Below are positions 1-8,469 of a DNA stretch of 64,000 bases, in pieces; the stretch's first letter is position 1; each line of letters begins with the position of its first letter. A program made the translations under genes and the position numbers. Origin of the DNA: Enterobacter oligotrophicus (GTDB lineage: Bacteria > Pseudomonadota > Gammaproteobacteria > Enterobacterales > Enterobacteriaceae); NCBI RefSeq assembly GCF_009176645.1, contig NZ_AP019007.1:3348001-3412000 (forward strand), read 5' to 3'. The notes below the pieces were generated by a model. That model did no database searches. It worked only from the letters and a program-made list of their open reading frames with translations, and had not been told where the DNA came from.

Positions 1-2425
1 CAGACTGACCCTTTTCGTCGATGACATCGGCACCGAGTGGAATAAAGCTGTTATCTGAACGATGCAGATCGAGTAGCAGTGAGCGACCCTGATCGGTTTC
101 GAAATCCACCCGCACGATCGCCCCGCTACGCGGTACAGTCACCGTACTGGTGCTTTTCACTTCAACGTCGGATTCCAGTTTGGAAATATCGATACCAACC
201 GTATTCTCGCGGTATGCTGACAGATACGGCATGATGGCGTAGCCAGAGCTACCAATTACACCGTCGCCAACGCTTAACCTGGCACCTTTCGCGCCCGGAG
301 CATTGACTAACGCCAGCGTATCGGTGTCGCCAATGCTGCCCGGCGACAGTGTGACACCGCCTGAATGCATCAACATTCCCCCGCTGTAGCTCAAGGAATA
401 CTGCTGGCTGTTATCGTCGGAAGCCGAAGCAGAAATACTCATCGGTCCGTATGGACTGTTATAGCTGCCATAGCCGCCAACCTGGTTAAGATCGCCGCTA
501 TCTGCGTGGCTGGTACTGGCGTTTACGCTATAGCTAAAGCGGTAATCATCGGTATTACCGTTTGCACTGGTGTTGAACGCAGTGCTTTTTTTGAAGTCCG
601 AGTTCATGCTCATATTGACGCTTGAGAATCCGCCCGGATGCTTCTTATGGCCCAGCAGGTTTTCCAGCGGGATACTCAGGTTCAGATATACGCTGTCATC
701 TTTTTCACCGTATTCGTCATAGCTGCGTTGCAGCGAGACGCTATAGCTCCCCAGCCAGAATGAGTTGTTATAACCCACTGAATATTGGGAGGTTGAGCTG
801 GACTCGGTCCAGTAGTCCTGCCAGCTTCCGGTGACGTACAACGAGCCATACTCATTTTGACCATCGGAGATCGGTTGGCTGACGTTAAGCTGGACCTGAT
901 TTTTCATACGCTGGAAATGGTTGTACACGTCTTCGCCGGTACGATCCGGGTTACGAGCACTATCGCGGTATTTGACGTCCTCCGCGAGTGAGGCAGCATC
1001 GTTCAGCGTCAGGTAATCTTCCGTTGAGAAACGATACGCCGCCACGTTAAACGAGGTATTCGTATTTTCAACGAGCTTACTCCAGGAAAGGCGATAGCTC
1101 TGACCAGTCAGATTACCTACGCCATCGACATCAGCATCGGAGTGCGTAATATCCAGCGCAAAGGCACCGAGCGGAGTATTCATGGCGATACCCGCCAGCC
1201 CGGAGAAATAGCCCGTGTCCATGTATTGCAGGCCGGTGTAACCTGTGAAGGTGTTATTCAGGCCATAATATCCAGTGGCGTAACCGAGGCGTGGCTTATC
1301 GCGCAGGCCATTGTCGTGGAGTTCACCCACGCCAATATCCCAGCGACTATAGCCTGGACGAAGCATCTGGCTGACGGATGAGTAAGGGACGGAGAAGGTA
1401 CGTATGCTCCCGTCTGATTCTTCAACCGTGACAACCAGATCGCTGCCGTAACCAGTGGTACTCAGATCGTTAATCTCGAAAGCACCCGGTGGAACCGTGC
1501 TTTCATAGATTTTATTTCCGCTCTGCGTAACTGTAACTTTGGCGTTACTCTTGGCCACGCCGCGAATAGTTGGTGCATAGGTTGAAATACCACCAGGCAG
1601 CATACGGTCGTCGTTATACATGCGCATGCCACGCAGGCTTAACGAGTTGAAGGTATCGCCTCGGGTAAAGGAGTCACCTATCAGTAACTGCGCACGCAGC
1701 GGGGTAATGTCACGCTGAAGATAAATATCCTGGCTTGAGTAATCGGAACCGCTCTCCTGATCCCAGTTGAGTGTGCCGCGTGAACGCAACCGCCATGGCC
1801 CCATATTGAAACCATATTTTAGCCCAGCGTATGCCGTATCGCGTGCGCCATCCGTACTGTCTGAATGCCAGGCATTAAGATCGTAGGACAGTATACCGGC
1901 CGTAATTCCGTCTTCCCAAAGCGAAGGATCAACATAGCCATAAGGACGGCGTTCTACATAAATTTGTGGAACGGAGAGGCTTAATTCCTGCGTACCGGTA
2001 TTGTAATCCCAAGAAGAACCTGCGAACGTCTGGCTGATATTGATACAAATTTCTTCACTTTCTTCAGCGGCCTCTTTGCTAATCGCTCCTTCTACCGCGT
2101 CTCTTTTGATACCAATTTGCATCAAAAACTTTGGCGTGAAGCAAGGCGCTGCTCGCGGCGTTCCGTTGTCTTTAAAGGTAAACTCTGTCAGCAGTTTCTT
2201 CTGACCATTCAGGATAATTTGCGTTTTAAAGGTGCCAGGAACGACCGGGTTCCCCTGAGAAAAGCGGCTAACGTCTATATTGGTCCCTGTATTAAACAGA
2301 AACTGATCGTTGAATTCGACCTCTTCACTACCAGAGGATGGCACAGCAGTTTTTTCAGCTGCTAAAGACGCAGTCTGAAGCGCTGCGCAAATGGCAATAC
2401 AAAGAAATGAGCGGCGAAATAACAT
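1..2425 (-). CDS. Outer-membrane fimbrial usher (FimD/HtrE family), 3' end outside window
   Basis: This is the usher pore that receives chaperone-pilin complexes and assembles the fimbria across the outer membrane. The frame stays open for 808 codons from ATG 2425 to the left edge, so the C-terminal end is missing. Residues 1-23 form a signal peptide. The periplasmic N-terminal domain follows, with the usual D-S-R-F-x-x-G-N-P-V-V-P-G pattern near residues 51-64 and a Cys pair at 95 and 127. Beyond that comes a long beta-barrel/plug region rich in Gly, Ser, Tyr and Asn. It lies 60 nt downstream of the chaperone gene. I checked the frame near nt 1200, near nt 370 and at the edge and saw no frameshift, so it is a partial gene by position, not a pseudogene. 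The exact fimbrial type is not determined. Confidence 0.93.
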   Translation of the reverse strand, partial: MLFRRSFLCIAICAALQTASLAAEKTAVPSSGSEEVEFNDQFLFNTGTNIDVSRFSQGNPVVPGTFKTQIILNGQKKLLTEFTFKDNGTPRAAPCFTPKFLMQIGIKRDAVEGAISKEAAEESEEICINISQTFAGSSWDYNTGTQELSLSVPQIYVERRPYGYVDPSLWEDGITAGILSYDLNAWHSDSTDGARDTAYAGLKYGFNMGPWRLRSRGTLNWDQESGSDYSSQDIYLQRDITPLRAQLLIGDSFTRGDTFNSLSLRGMRMYNDDRMLPGGISTYAPTIRGVAKSNAKVTVTQSGNKIYESTVPPGAFEINDLSTTGYGSDLVVTVEESDGSIRTFSVPYSSVSQMLRPGYSRWDIGVGELHDNGLRDKPRLGYATGYYGLNNTFTGYTGLQYMDTGYFSGLAGIAMNTPLGAFALDITHSDADVDGVGNLTGQSYRLSWSKLVENTNTSFNVAAYRFSTEDYLTLNDAASLAEDVKYRDSARNPDRTGEDVYNHFQRMKNQVQLNVSQPISDGQNEYGSLYVTGSWQDYWTESSSTSQYSVGYNNSFWLGSYSVSLQRSYDEYGEKDDSVYLNLSIPLENLLGHKKHPGGFSSVNMSMNSDFKKSTAFNTSANGNTDDYRFSYSVNASTSHADSGDLNQVGGYGSYNSPYGPMSISASASDDNSQQYSLSYSGGMLMHSGGVTLSPGSIGDTDTLALVNAPGAKGARLSVGDGVIGSSGYAIMPYLSAYRENTVGIDISKLESDVEVKSTSTVTVPRSGAIVRVDFETDQGRSLLLDLHRSDNSFIPLGADVIDEKGQS

Positions 2426-2485
2426 TGCTATCACTAATCCGTTAGCTGCTAATTATTAGAGAAAATTTATGGATTATCAGGCGTC

Positions 2486-3214
2486 TTAATTAACAGTCGC
2501 CTCATGTTTCTCCGAGCCTCCAAAATCATTAATGGAGGTATAAGTTAATTTTTTAACTTGCGCCGAGCCTGCGTTCTTCATTTCATAAGATTGGGTAGCA
2601 AACGGGGCGACAACATGCGGTTCTATTTCGATTGGCTTACCGCCCGCGCTGACCTCAATTTTGGCAACGGAAACGTAATAAGGTGAGTCGTTACGCGCGA
2701 CAAGTGAGCTTGCCTGTTGCGACCATTTCAGTTGGGATGCTGCAGTAGACGCGTCGCCTTTCAGATTGTCAGGACGGAAAAACATTTTGATACGCGTACG
2801 GAATGCCAGTTGCAGCATGTTTTGGGCGTCGGCACCTTTGGTTTTAGGTGGAACCTCAAGTACGTTAAACCAGTACATTGTCTCTCTGTCCTGCGGCAGA
2901 GATTGTCCAAGCCAGGTTATACGAACGGTCTGCCCTTTGGCTGGATCGACGCGGGAGACAGGTGGTGTGACGATAAACGGTAATTTCAATTCTTGTGGGT
3001 TGGTTGAGTCACGACCATCATCAAGCCAGGTTTGCACCAGCAAAGGCTTATTACCACGGTTTTCCATCTTGACAGTGACATCTTTGGCTGACGCCGGATA
3101 GATAACGCGGGTGCCAGAAATAACGATATCCGCAAGAGCAGAATGAGAGACAGCAAAAGCCGCACTGAAAATAAGTGCGGTCATACACATTTTAAAAGGG
3201 CGCATAGTATTCAT
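2486..3214 (-). CDS. Periplasmic fimbrial chaperone (PapD family, EcpD/YadV-like)
   Basis: This chaperone folds pilin subunits by donor-strand complementation and delivers them to the usher. It has 242 aa, the usual family length. The signal peptide ends about Ala28. The mature protein opens with the family motif ISGTRVIYPA, whose Arg35 is the first subunit-anchoring residue. The second, Lys142, lies in the RIKMFFRP segment. The FNVLEVPP segment and the C-terminal INDFGG strand recall the E. coli EcpD/YadV group. Start choice is open: the ATG at 3214 and an in-frame ATG at 3205 both follow a weak TAATGGATG context, and the second is better spaced from GGA. It lies between the pilin and usher genes, behind an attenuator-like hairpin. 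Confidence 0.92.
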   Translation of the reverse strand: MNTMRPFKMCMTALIFSAAFAVSHSALADIVISGTRVIYPASAKDVTVKMENRGNKPLLVQTWLDDGRDSTNPQELKLPFIVTPPVSRVDPAKGQTVRITWLGQSLPQDRETMYWFNVLEVPPKTKGADAQNMLQLAFRTRIKMFFRPDNLKGDASTAASQLKWSQQASSLVARNDSPYYVSVAKIEVSAGGKPIEIEPHVVAPFATQSYEMKNAGSAQVKKLTYTSINDFGGSEKHEATVN

Positions 3215-3221
3215 CCATTAA

Positions 3222-3255
3222 ATAAAAATGCGCCCACCTCATCCGTGAGCGCATG
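3222..3255 (-). terminator. Hairpin plus T-run between pilin and chaperone genes (attenuator-like)
   Basis: Read on the minus strand, ATGCGCTCAC (3255-3246) pairs over ten positions, one of them a G-T wobble, with GTGGGCGCAT (3238-3229). A run of Ts follows directly. The hairpin sits 16 nt past the pilin stop codon and before the chaperone start. Partial termination here would yield more pilin mRNA than chaperone/usher mRNA, as is known for other fimbrial operons. The structure is seen; the function is inferred. Confidence 0.7.
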
Positions 3256-3270
3256 GTAACAATGAGGCTA

Positions 3271-3855
3271 TTATTCGTAGCTCATGGTGAAAGTAACGTT
3301 GCTGCTTACTTTACCGGCGGTTACATCGTTGGTGCCAGCCGCCCAGTTAGCGCTAGGAACGTATGCAACGCGGTAGGCCAGGGTGCCTTCACCAGCGGTC
3401 AGACCTGCCTTCTGGGTGTTGTTTTCTGGCTGACCGATCAGTACGCGATCGCTGTTAGCAGTGGTGTTGTTGTACAGCGCCAGGCTTACGTTGTCAGCGT
3501 GGCCAGCAACAGTTGGGTCAGCTTTCAGAGTGCCGTTAGACAGGTCAGCGAATTGCTGAGAAGTAAAGGTTGCAGATGCTTTAGTCAGGCTTTCCGGGCA
3601 TTTGCTCAGGTGCAGTTCAAACTCTTTAGAACCTACGCCTGCATCAACGGTGGTACCTTCAACGTCTGCTTTTTTAACAACTGGCAGGGTTACGGTGACG
3701 TTGTTTGCGTCAACACCGTTGTTGGTAGTAATAATGCAAGTTGTATCAGTTACCGCACCGTCAAAAGTGATCAGACCAACGTCATCAGCCATTGCAGAGA
3801 CAGAACCCATTGCCATTACAGCCACAGACGCAGCTAAAACAGTTTTCTTAAACAT
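3271..3855 (-). CDS. Major fimbrial subunit (FimA-type pilin)
   Basis: This is the structural pilin exported to the periplasm and polymerised by donor-strand exchange. From ATG 3855 it has 194 aa. The signal peptide (MFKKTVLAAS onward) ends in SAMA before a mature Asp. Two cysteines, about residues 40 and 86 from this start, form the usual pilin disulfide. The chain ends in the alternating hydrophobic beta-strand TFTMSYE, with the penultimate-type Tyr of fimbrial subunits. An upstream in-frame ATG at 3864 would add three residues. I prefer 3855 because a GGA sits about 9 nt before it, while 3864 has no ribosome site. It is the first gene of the minus-strand operon and is followed by a hairpin. 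The paralogue type is not assigned. Confidence 0.88.
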   Translation of the reverse strand: MFKKTVLAASVAVMAMGSVSAMADDVGLITFDGAVTDTTCIITTNNGVDANNVTVTLPVVKKADVEGTTVDAGVGSKEFELHLSKCPESLTKASATFTSQQFADLSNGTLKADPTVAGHADNVSLALYNNTTANSDRVLIGQPENNTQKAGLTAGEGTLAYRVAYVPSANWAAGTNDVTAGKVSSNVTFTMSYE

Positions 3856-4324
3856 ATAAAACATCCATTTATTAGAAAAGATTATTCAAAAATTGGTGCT
3901 TATAGATAAAGCGAAAGAAATATAATATTGTTTCTTTGTAACCAATAGTGAGAATTGCTTCAATGTGATTTGAGTGAATCTAAATTGACATATTTAAGGT
4001 TTAAAAAACAAAACGTTACGATTGTTTTTTTAAATATGTATAGAGAGGGTTACACGTTCAGTTAATTCAAATAATATTAATCATGATGAGTGATTTATTC
4101 ATGATAAATATAATGCCAAATGTTTCTGGAAATATAATTGCTCAGGTTATAATTATATGCAACTTATTTTTCCCTTAAAAAGGGGGCGGTAAGTGTTTGA
4201 TATTTGCTTTTTTTTGCACCTGTTTCGAGATTGATCATACATTCCGTGAATAAATGTGATAAAGAGTAATAAACAAAGAAAGGAAAATCTGAAGGGAAAG
4301 ATGTACAGGGCATCACCCGCAAGG
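3856..4324. other. AT-rich intergenic region upstream of the fimbrial operon
   Basis: About 470 bases without a convincing gene lie between the pilin start and the hairpin after panD. The stretch is visibly AT-rich compared with its neighbours. On the minus strand a TTGGTT...TATTTC pair with a 17-nt spacer, about 60-90 nt upstream of the pilin, is a weak promoter candidate. A short CCCTT-AAA-AAGGG palindrome lies near 4172-4184. I saw no fim-switch type inverted repeats and no recombinase gene. The small open frame at 4164-4361 looks spurious: it runs into the hairpin and lacks a ribosome site. Confidence 0.5.
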
Positions 4325-4351
4325 CAGGGCTGAACATATTGTTCAGCCCTG
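4325..4351 (-). terminator. Perfect 12-bp hairpin downstream of panD
   Basis: CAGGGCTGAACA (4325-4336) and TGTTCAGCCCTG (4340-4351) are exact inverted repeats around a three-base loop. The hairpin begins 9 nt after the panD stop codon. There is no clean T-run on the minus side, so termination may be partial, or the hairpin may mainly protect the 3' end of the pan transcript. Confidence 0.6.
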
Positions 4352-4360
4352 TAAATGACA

Positions 4361-4741
4361 TTACGCTACCTGAACCGGAATCGCCTTCGCAGTGCGTTTC
4401 ATGTCGTTATCACCGTCAAAGTAGGCGACTTTTGGCTGCCAGCGACGGGCTTCTTCGTCAGACATCATCACGAAGCTGGCGATAATGACGATATCGCCCA
4501 CGTCCGCGCAATGCGCAGCAGCACCGTTGACGGAGATGATTTTTGAGCCGCGCTCGGCAGCGATCGCATAGGTGGAGAAGCGTTTACCATTGTTCACATT
4601 CCAGATATCAATGGCTTCGTTTTCAAGGATGCCCGCTGCATCAAGAAAATCCTGGTCAATTGCGCAGGAGCCTTCATAGTGCAGATCTGCCTGGGTCACT
4701 TTTACACGGTGAAGTTTACCTTGCAGCATTTTGCGAATCAT
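4361..4741 (-). CDS. panD: Aspartate 1-decarboxylase proenzyme
   Basis: PanD decarboxylates L-aspartate to beta-alanine, which PanC joins to pantoate in the cytoplasm on the pathway to coenzyme A. The protein has 126 aa from ATG 4741 and matches the enterobacterial family end to end. The self-cleavage site is visible as Gly24-Ser25 (EGSCAID); Ser25 becomes the catalytic pyruvoyl group. The frame is open further upstream, to 4804, but MIRKMLQGK at 4741 is the conserved N-terminus. It is the last gene of panB-panC-panD, 34 nt after panC. E. coli has an extra gene (yadD) in that gap, and it is absent here. Confidence 0.98.
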   Translation of the reverse strand: MIRKMLQGKLHRVKVTQADLHYEGSCAIDQDFLDAAGILENEAIDIWNVNNGKRFSTYAIAAERGSKIISVNGAAAHCADVGDIVIIASFVMMSDEEARRWQPKVAYFDGDNDMKRTAKAIPVQVA

Positions 4742-4775
4742 TACGTTTACCTTTAATAATTTGAGGCTGAAAGCA

Positions 4776-5627
4776 CTACGCCAGTTCAACCACTTTGTTG
4801 TCAATCAGACGCGCCTGGCCGAGCCAGGCCGCCACCAGAATCACCGCATGTTTGCTGCTGTCGGTGAGTTCGAGCAGCGTATCGGCATCACGAATCTGAA
4901 TATCGTCAGCGCGGAAGCCTTTATCGTTCAGCGCCTGCTCTGCCAGTGCGATAATCTCTTCTGCGGTCAACTCTTTCGCCAGGAGTTGCTCTGCCATGGT
5001 ATTCATGACCTTGCTTAATCCTGGCGCGATTTTGCGCTGCTCGGCGGTCAGATAGCCATTACGGGAGCTGAGTGCCAGACCATCTTTAGCCCGCACAATC
5101 GGCACACCGACGATCTCAATATCGTAGCCCATATCTGCCACCATCTTGCGGATCAGCGCCAGTTGCTGGAAATCTTTTTCGCCGAAGCAGGCGATATCCG
5201 GCTGCACCAGGTTGAACAGCTTGCTGACGATAGTCGAAACGCCACGGAAATGGCCGGGACGGCTGGCACCTTCCAGCATGGTCGAAATGCCCGGCACATC
5301 AACGTAGGTCGCTTCATCGGTGCCCTGTGGGTACACATCCGCCGGAGCCGGAGAGAAGACAATGTCCGCGTGGCGTTTTTTGAGCTTTTCGCAATCTTCC
5401 TGCAGCGTGCGTGGGTAGCGCGCCAGGTCATCAGCGCGGTCGAACTGCATCGGATTAACGAAAATACTGACCACCACGATATCTGCACGTGCCCTTGCCT
5501 CATCGACAAGTTTCATATGGCCGTCATGCAGATTGCCCATGGTCGGGACAAGGGCAATACGTTTCCCTTCCTGACGAGCACGACGGATATGCTGGCGCAG
5601 CAGCGGCAGGGTTTCTATGATTAGCAC
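4776..5627 (-). CDS. panC: Pantothenate synthetase (pantoate-beta-alanine ligase)
   Basis: PanC condenses pantoate with beta-alanine using ATP, through a pantoyl-adenylate intermediate, to give pantothenate in the cytoplasm. It has 283 aa, the full family length. The nucleotidyl-transferase HIGH-type motif appears as [13 protein letters not shown] near residues 29-41. A lysine-containing loop with LSSRNGYLT near residues 185-195 corresponds to the KMSKS-like ATP site. It lies 11 nt after panB and 34 nt before panD, so the three genes very probably form one transcript. Confidence 0.98.
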   Translation of the reverse strand: MLIIETLPLLRQHIRRARQEGKRIALVPTMGNLHDGHMKLVDEARARADIVVVSIFVNPMQFDRADDLARYPRTLQEDCEKLKKRHADIVFSPAPADVYPQGTDEATYVDVPGISTMLEGASRPGHFRGVSTIVSKLFNLVQPDIACFGEKDFQQLALIRKMVADMGYDIEIVGVPIVRAKDGLALSSRNGYLTAEQRKIAPGLSKVMNTMAEQLLAKELTAEEIIALAEQALNDKGFRADDIQIRDADTLLELTDSSKHAVILVAAWLGQARLIDNKVVELA

Positions 5628-5638
5628 ACCTTGACTCC

Positions 5639-6430
5639 TTAATGGAAACTGTGTTCTTCGCCCGGATACACGCCGGACTCAACCTCGGCAATATACTGCC
5701 GCACAGCAGCGCGCATGTCGCCTGCTTCTGTCAGGAAATTTTTGGCAAATTTCGGGATGTGTCCGCCGGTAATGCCGAAGGCATCATGCATCACCAGGAT
5801 TTGCCCATCGGTGACATTGCCTGCGCCAATTCCGATAACCGGAATAGAGAGCGCTTCGGTAATGCGTTTCGCCAGCTCAACCGGGACGCACTCAAGCACC
5901 AGAAGCTGTGCGCCTGCGGCTTCCAGCGCCACGGCGTCATCAAACAGCGTTTGCGCGGCATCGCCACGGCCCTGCACCTTGTAGCCGCCAAAGATATTAA
6001 CGGACTGCGGCGTTAACCCTAAGTGCCCACAGACCGGCACAGCGCGCTCGGTGAGCATTTTTACCGTATCAACAAGCCATGCACCGCCTTCGATTTTGAC
6101 CATGTTGGCACCGGCGCGCATGACGACTGCCGCGTTTTCAAAGGCCTGCTCCGGAGTGGCATAGGCCATAAATGGCAGGTCGGAAAGTAACAGACAGGCA
6201 GGCGCACCGCGACGTACAGCGCGCGTGTGGTAAGCAATATCGTCGACCGTGACTGGCAGGGTGGAATCATGTCCTTGTACCGTCATCCCTAACGAATCCC
6301 CGACCAGCATGACGTTGATACCCTCTTCGGCAAACAGTCTGGCGAAGCTGTAATCATACGCAGTGATGGTGGCGAAGCGTCTCTTTTCCTGTTTGCATTT
6401 CTGCAGTAAGGAGATGGTGGTTGGTTTCAT
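5639..6430 (-). CDS. panB: 3-methyl-2-oxobutanoate (ketopantoate) hydroxymethyltransferase
   Basis: PanB transfers a hydroxymethyl group from 5,10-methylene-tetrahydrofolate to alpha-ketoisovalerate, giving ketopantoate. This is the first committed step of pantothenate synthesis. It has 263 aa with the TIM-barrel signatures [12 protein letters not shown] and MLVGDSLGM, whose Asp binds Mg2+, and the catalytic Glu in LLVLECVP near residue 180. It is the first gene of panBCD. In E. coli the yad fimbrial cluster lies between panB and folK; here only a 123-bp gap separates them. Confidence 0.98.
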   Translation of the reverse strand: MKPTTISLLQKCKQEKRRFATITAYDYSFARLFAEEGINVMLVGDSLGMTVQGHDSTLPVTVDDIAYHTRAVRRGAPACLLLSDLPFMAYATPEQAFENAAVVMRAGANMVKIEGGAWLVDTVKMLTERAVPVCGHLGLTPQSVNIFGGYKVQGRGDAAQTLFDDAVALEAAGAQLLVLECVPVELAKRITEALSIPVIGIGAGNVTDGQILVMHDAFGITGGHIPKFAKNFLTEAGDMRAAVRQYIAEVESGVYPGEEHSFH

Positions 6431-6511
6431 ACTGTTTCCTGATAGCCCAAAAGCGAATCTTTGCGCATTCTATCAGTAACATTCGGGGGAACAATGATTT
6501 TAGGCAATCGA

Positions 6512-6536
6512 TTAACCACAAAATGTTAATGGTTAA
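6512..6536. repeat. Short inverted repeat between folK and panB
   Basis: TTAACCA (6512-6518) and TGGTTAA (6530-6536) are exact inverted repeats separated by 11 nt, in the 123-bp gap after folK and upstream of panB. It could be a weak hairpin at the folK 3' end or part of a regulatory site. No T-run supports a standard terminator. Confidence 0.3.
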
Positions 6537-6553
6537 CCGACGGAATGAGGGGA

Positions 6554-7033
6554 TTACCAGCGGGCCGGTTTTTCGGCGTTAAGGTTTTCCAGAACGGCCT
6601 GCAATGACATACCGTCAGGGAAGGTAAGGTCGGGGGCAATTTCAAACAGTGGCCAGAGCATAAATCCACGATTTTTCATGTCGTAATGGGGAACCGTAAG
6701 ACGCTCAGTATGAATCACGTTGTTGCCAAACAGCATGATATCGAGGTCGAGCGTTCGCGGTCCCCAGCGCTCGGCTTTGCGCACACGGCCCTGCTGCAGT
6801 TCAATACGCTGGGTATTATCCAGCAGCGTGTCGGCATCCAGAGCGGTTTCCAGCACAACCGCCGCGTTCAGGTAGTCAGGTTGATCCTGCGGCCCCAGCG
6901 GCGGCGTGCGGTAGAAAGAGGACACTGCCACGATCTGGCTCTGTGGGATCTCCCCCAGCGCGTGAACGGCAGCGTTAACCTGCTCCAGCGGAGAGGCCAG
7001 ATTGCTGCCGATGGCGATATAAGCGAGGGTCAT
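6554..7033 (-). CDS. folK: 6-hydroxymethyl-7,8-dihydropterin pyrophosphokinase
   Basis: FolK (HPPK) transfers pyrophosphate from ATP to 6-hydroxymethyl-7,8-dihydropterin, the step before dihydropteroate synthase in folate synthesis. It has 159 aa, the E. coli length. It begins with the family motif [12 protein letters not shown] and contains the metal-binding signature [12 protein letters not shown] at residues 89-100, whose two Asp residues coordinate Mg2+. The start ATG overlaps the pcnB stop by 4 nt (ATGA), so it is probably translationally coupled to pcnB, as in E. coli. Confidence 0.98.
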   Translation of the reverse strand: MTLAYIAIGSNLASPLEQVNAAVHALGEIPQSQIVAVSSFYRTPPLGPQDQPDYLNAAVVLETALDADTLLDNTQRIELQQGRVRKAERWGPRTLDLDIMLFGNNVIHTERLTVPHYDMKNRGFMLWPLFEIAPDLTFPDGMSLQAVLENLNAEKPARW

Positions 7034-8427
7034 GCCGTGCCTTCGCGACGCGGTGCGCGCTTGTGCGGGCGACGGTGACGACGGCGCGGTGCCGGTTCAT
7101 CATCCAGATCGGTGAGCATATCTTTCTGTTCTGGCGGTGCGGAAACCTGGAACTCGCCCCACCATTGTGCCAGACGTTGCAGCTCCTGATTTTTTTCAAT
7201 TTCAGCCCGCAGAGACAGCAGATCGAACGCGGCGCGGAATTTTGGATGCTCCATCAGCTTCCAGGCTCGTTTGCCCTGACGGCGAGACATGCGCAGTTGA
7301 AGCTGCCAGATATCACGCACCAGCGTCGTGATGCGTTTCGGGATGGCCAGCGTACGGCAGCCTTCGTCCAGCACATCGTTTGCGGCCAGTGCGAAGGCAT
7401 CGTAATAAGCGAGACCGCTTTCCTGGGTGATCCGCTGGGCGGTTTCCAGCAATGGATACCAGAACATCGCCGAGAACAGGAACGCCGGGTTCACGCGCAT
7501 ATCGTTGTGGATACGGGTGTCAGTATTTTTCAGCACCTGCGCAATCATGCGCTCCATCGGGCTGTCGCCGTTTTCGGTGAAATAGCGGGTAATTGTCGGG
7601 AACAGCGGCTGGAACAGATTATATTCGCGCAGCAGGTTATAGGTCTCAAACCCGTAACCGGCCTGGAGTAGCTTCAGGGACTCTTCAAACAGACGTGCAG
7701 GTGGCACGTCGTTAATCAGCGTTGCCAGGCGTGGAATTGGCTCGGCAGTTTCCGGGCTGATGCGCATATTCAGCTTGGCGGCGAAACGCACGGCGCGCAG
7801 CATGCGCACCGGATCTTCGCGATAACGCGTTTCCGGCGTACCGATCAGGCGAATCAGGCCCTCTTTCAGATCCTGCATGCCGCCGACGTAATCGCGCACG
7901 GTGAAATCCGCCACGCTGTAGTAAAGGCTGTTGATGGTGAAATCGCGACGCTGGGCATCTTCTTCGATTGAGCCGAAGATATTGTCACGCAGCAGCATGC
8001 CATTCTGACCGCGCTGGGACGTGGTACGATCGGCAATCCCCGCTTCGTGGTGACCACGGAACGTCGCCACTTCGATAATTTCTGGCCCAAACATCACGTG
8101 CGCAAGGCGGAAACGGCGGCCAACCAGGCGGCAGTTACGGAATAATTTGCGCACCTGCTCGGGCGTGGCGCTGGTCGTCACGTCGAAATCTTTTGGTTTT
8201 TTGCCCAGCAGTAAATCACGAACCCCGCCACCGACGAGGTAGGCCTCGTAGCCTGCTTTATTCAGACGATAGAGCACCTTGAGGGCATTTTCACTGATAT
8301 CTTTGCGGGAAATATTGTGCTGCTCACGCGGAATAACCGACATGCGGTTTTGCGCAATAGCGTCGTTCGCCATGCTCTCTTCGCGGCTAAGCACTTTACG
8401 GCAAAAATTAGCGACTCGGGTAAAAAT
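7030..8427 (-). CDS. pcnB: Poly(A) polymerase I, probably initiated at an AUU codon
   Basis: PcnB adds poly(A) tails to RNA 3' ends, promoting RNA decay and plasmid copy-number control. It belongs to the class II nucleotidyltransferases related to CCA-adding enzymes. Visible features are [11 protein letters not shown] and the catalytic DFDV near residues 65-85, the [11 protein letters not shown] segment, and a strongly basic Arg-rich tail. Homologues begin [18 protein letters not shown]. The codon at that position (8427-8425) is ATT, preceded at good distance by GAGGTG. In E. coli pcnB is known to start at AUU, giving 465 aa, and the same length results here. The frame continues to an ATG at 8457 that lacks a good ribosome site. 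It overlaps folK by 4 nt. Confidence 0.93.
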   Translation of the reverse strand: MFTRVANFCRKVLSREESMANDAIAQNRMSVIPREQHNISRKDISENALKVLYRLNKAGYEAYLVGGGVRDLLLGKKPKDFDVTTSATPEQVRKLFRNCRLVGRRFRLAHVMFGPEIIEVATFRGHHEAGIADRTTSQRGQNGMLLRDNIFGSIEEDAQRRDFTINSLYYSVADFTVRDYVGGMQDLKEGLIRLIGTPETRYREDPVRMLRAVRFAAKLNMRISPETAEPIPRLATLINDVPPARLFEESLKLLQAGYGFETYNLLREYNLFQPLFPTITRYFTENGDSPMERMIAQVLKNTDTRIHNDMRVNPAFLFSAMFWYPLLETAQRITQESGLAYYDAFALAANDVLDEGCRTLAIPKRITTLVRDIWQLQLRMSRRQGKRAWKLMEHPKFRAAFDLLSLRAEIEKNQELQRLAQWWGEFQVSAPPEQKDMLTDLDDEPAPRRRHRRPHKRAPRREGTA

Positions 8428-8469
8428 AGTACACCTCGTAGTGTGTTTTGTTATCAAAAAAGCGGCTAA

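Noticed and set aside
1..2425. Usher thought to be a pseudogene because no complete open frame is present
   Set aside because: Hand translation shows a continuous frame from 2425 to the left edge; it is simply cut by the window.
3856..4324. Possible invertible fim-switch promoter
   Set aside because: I found no paired inverted repeats flanking a promoter and no recombinase gene nearby.
4164..4361. A 65-aa open frame between panD and the fimbrial operon
   Set aside because: It reads through the perfect hairpin after panD, has no ribosome site and shows no family features.
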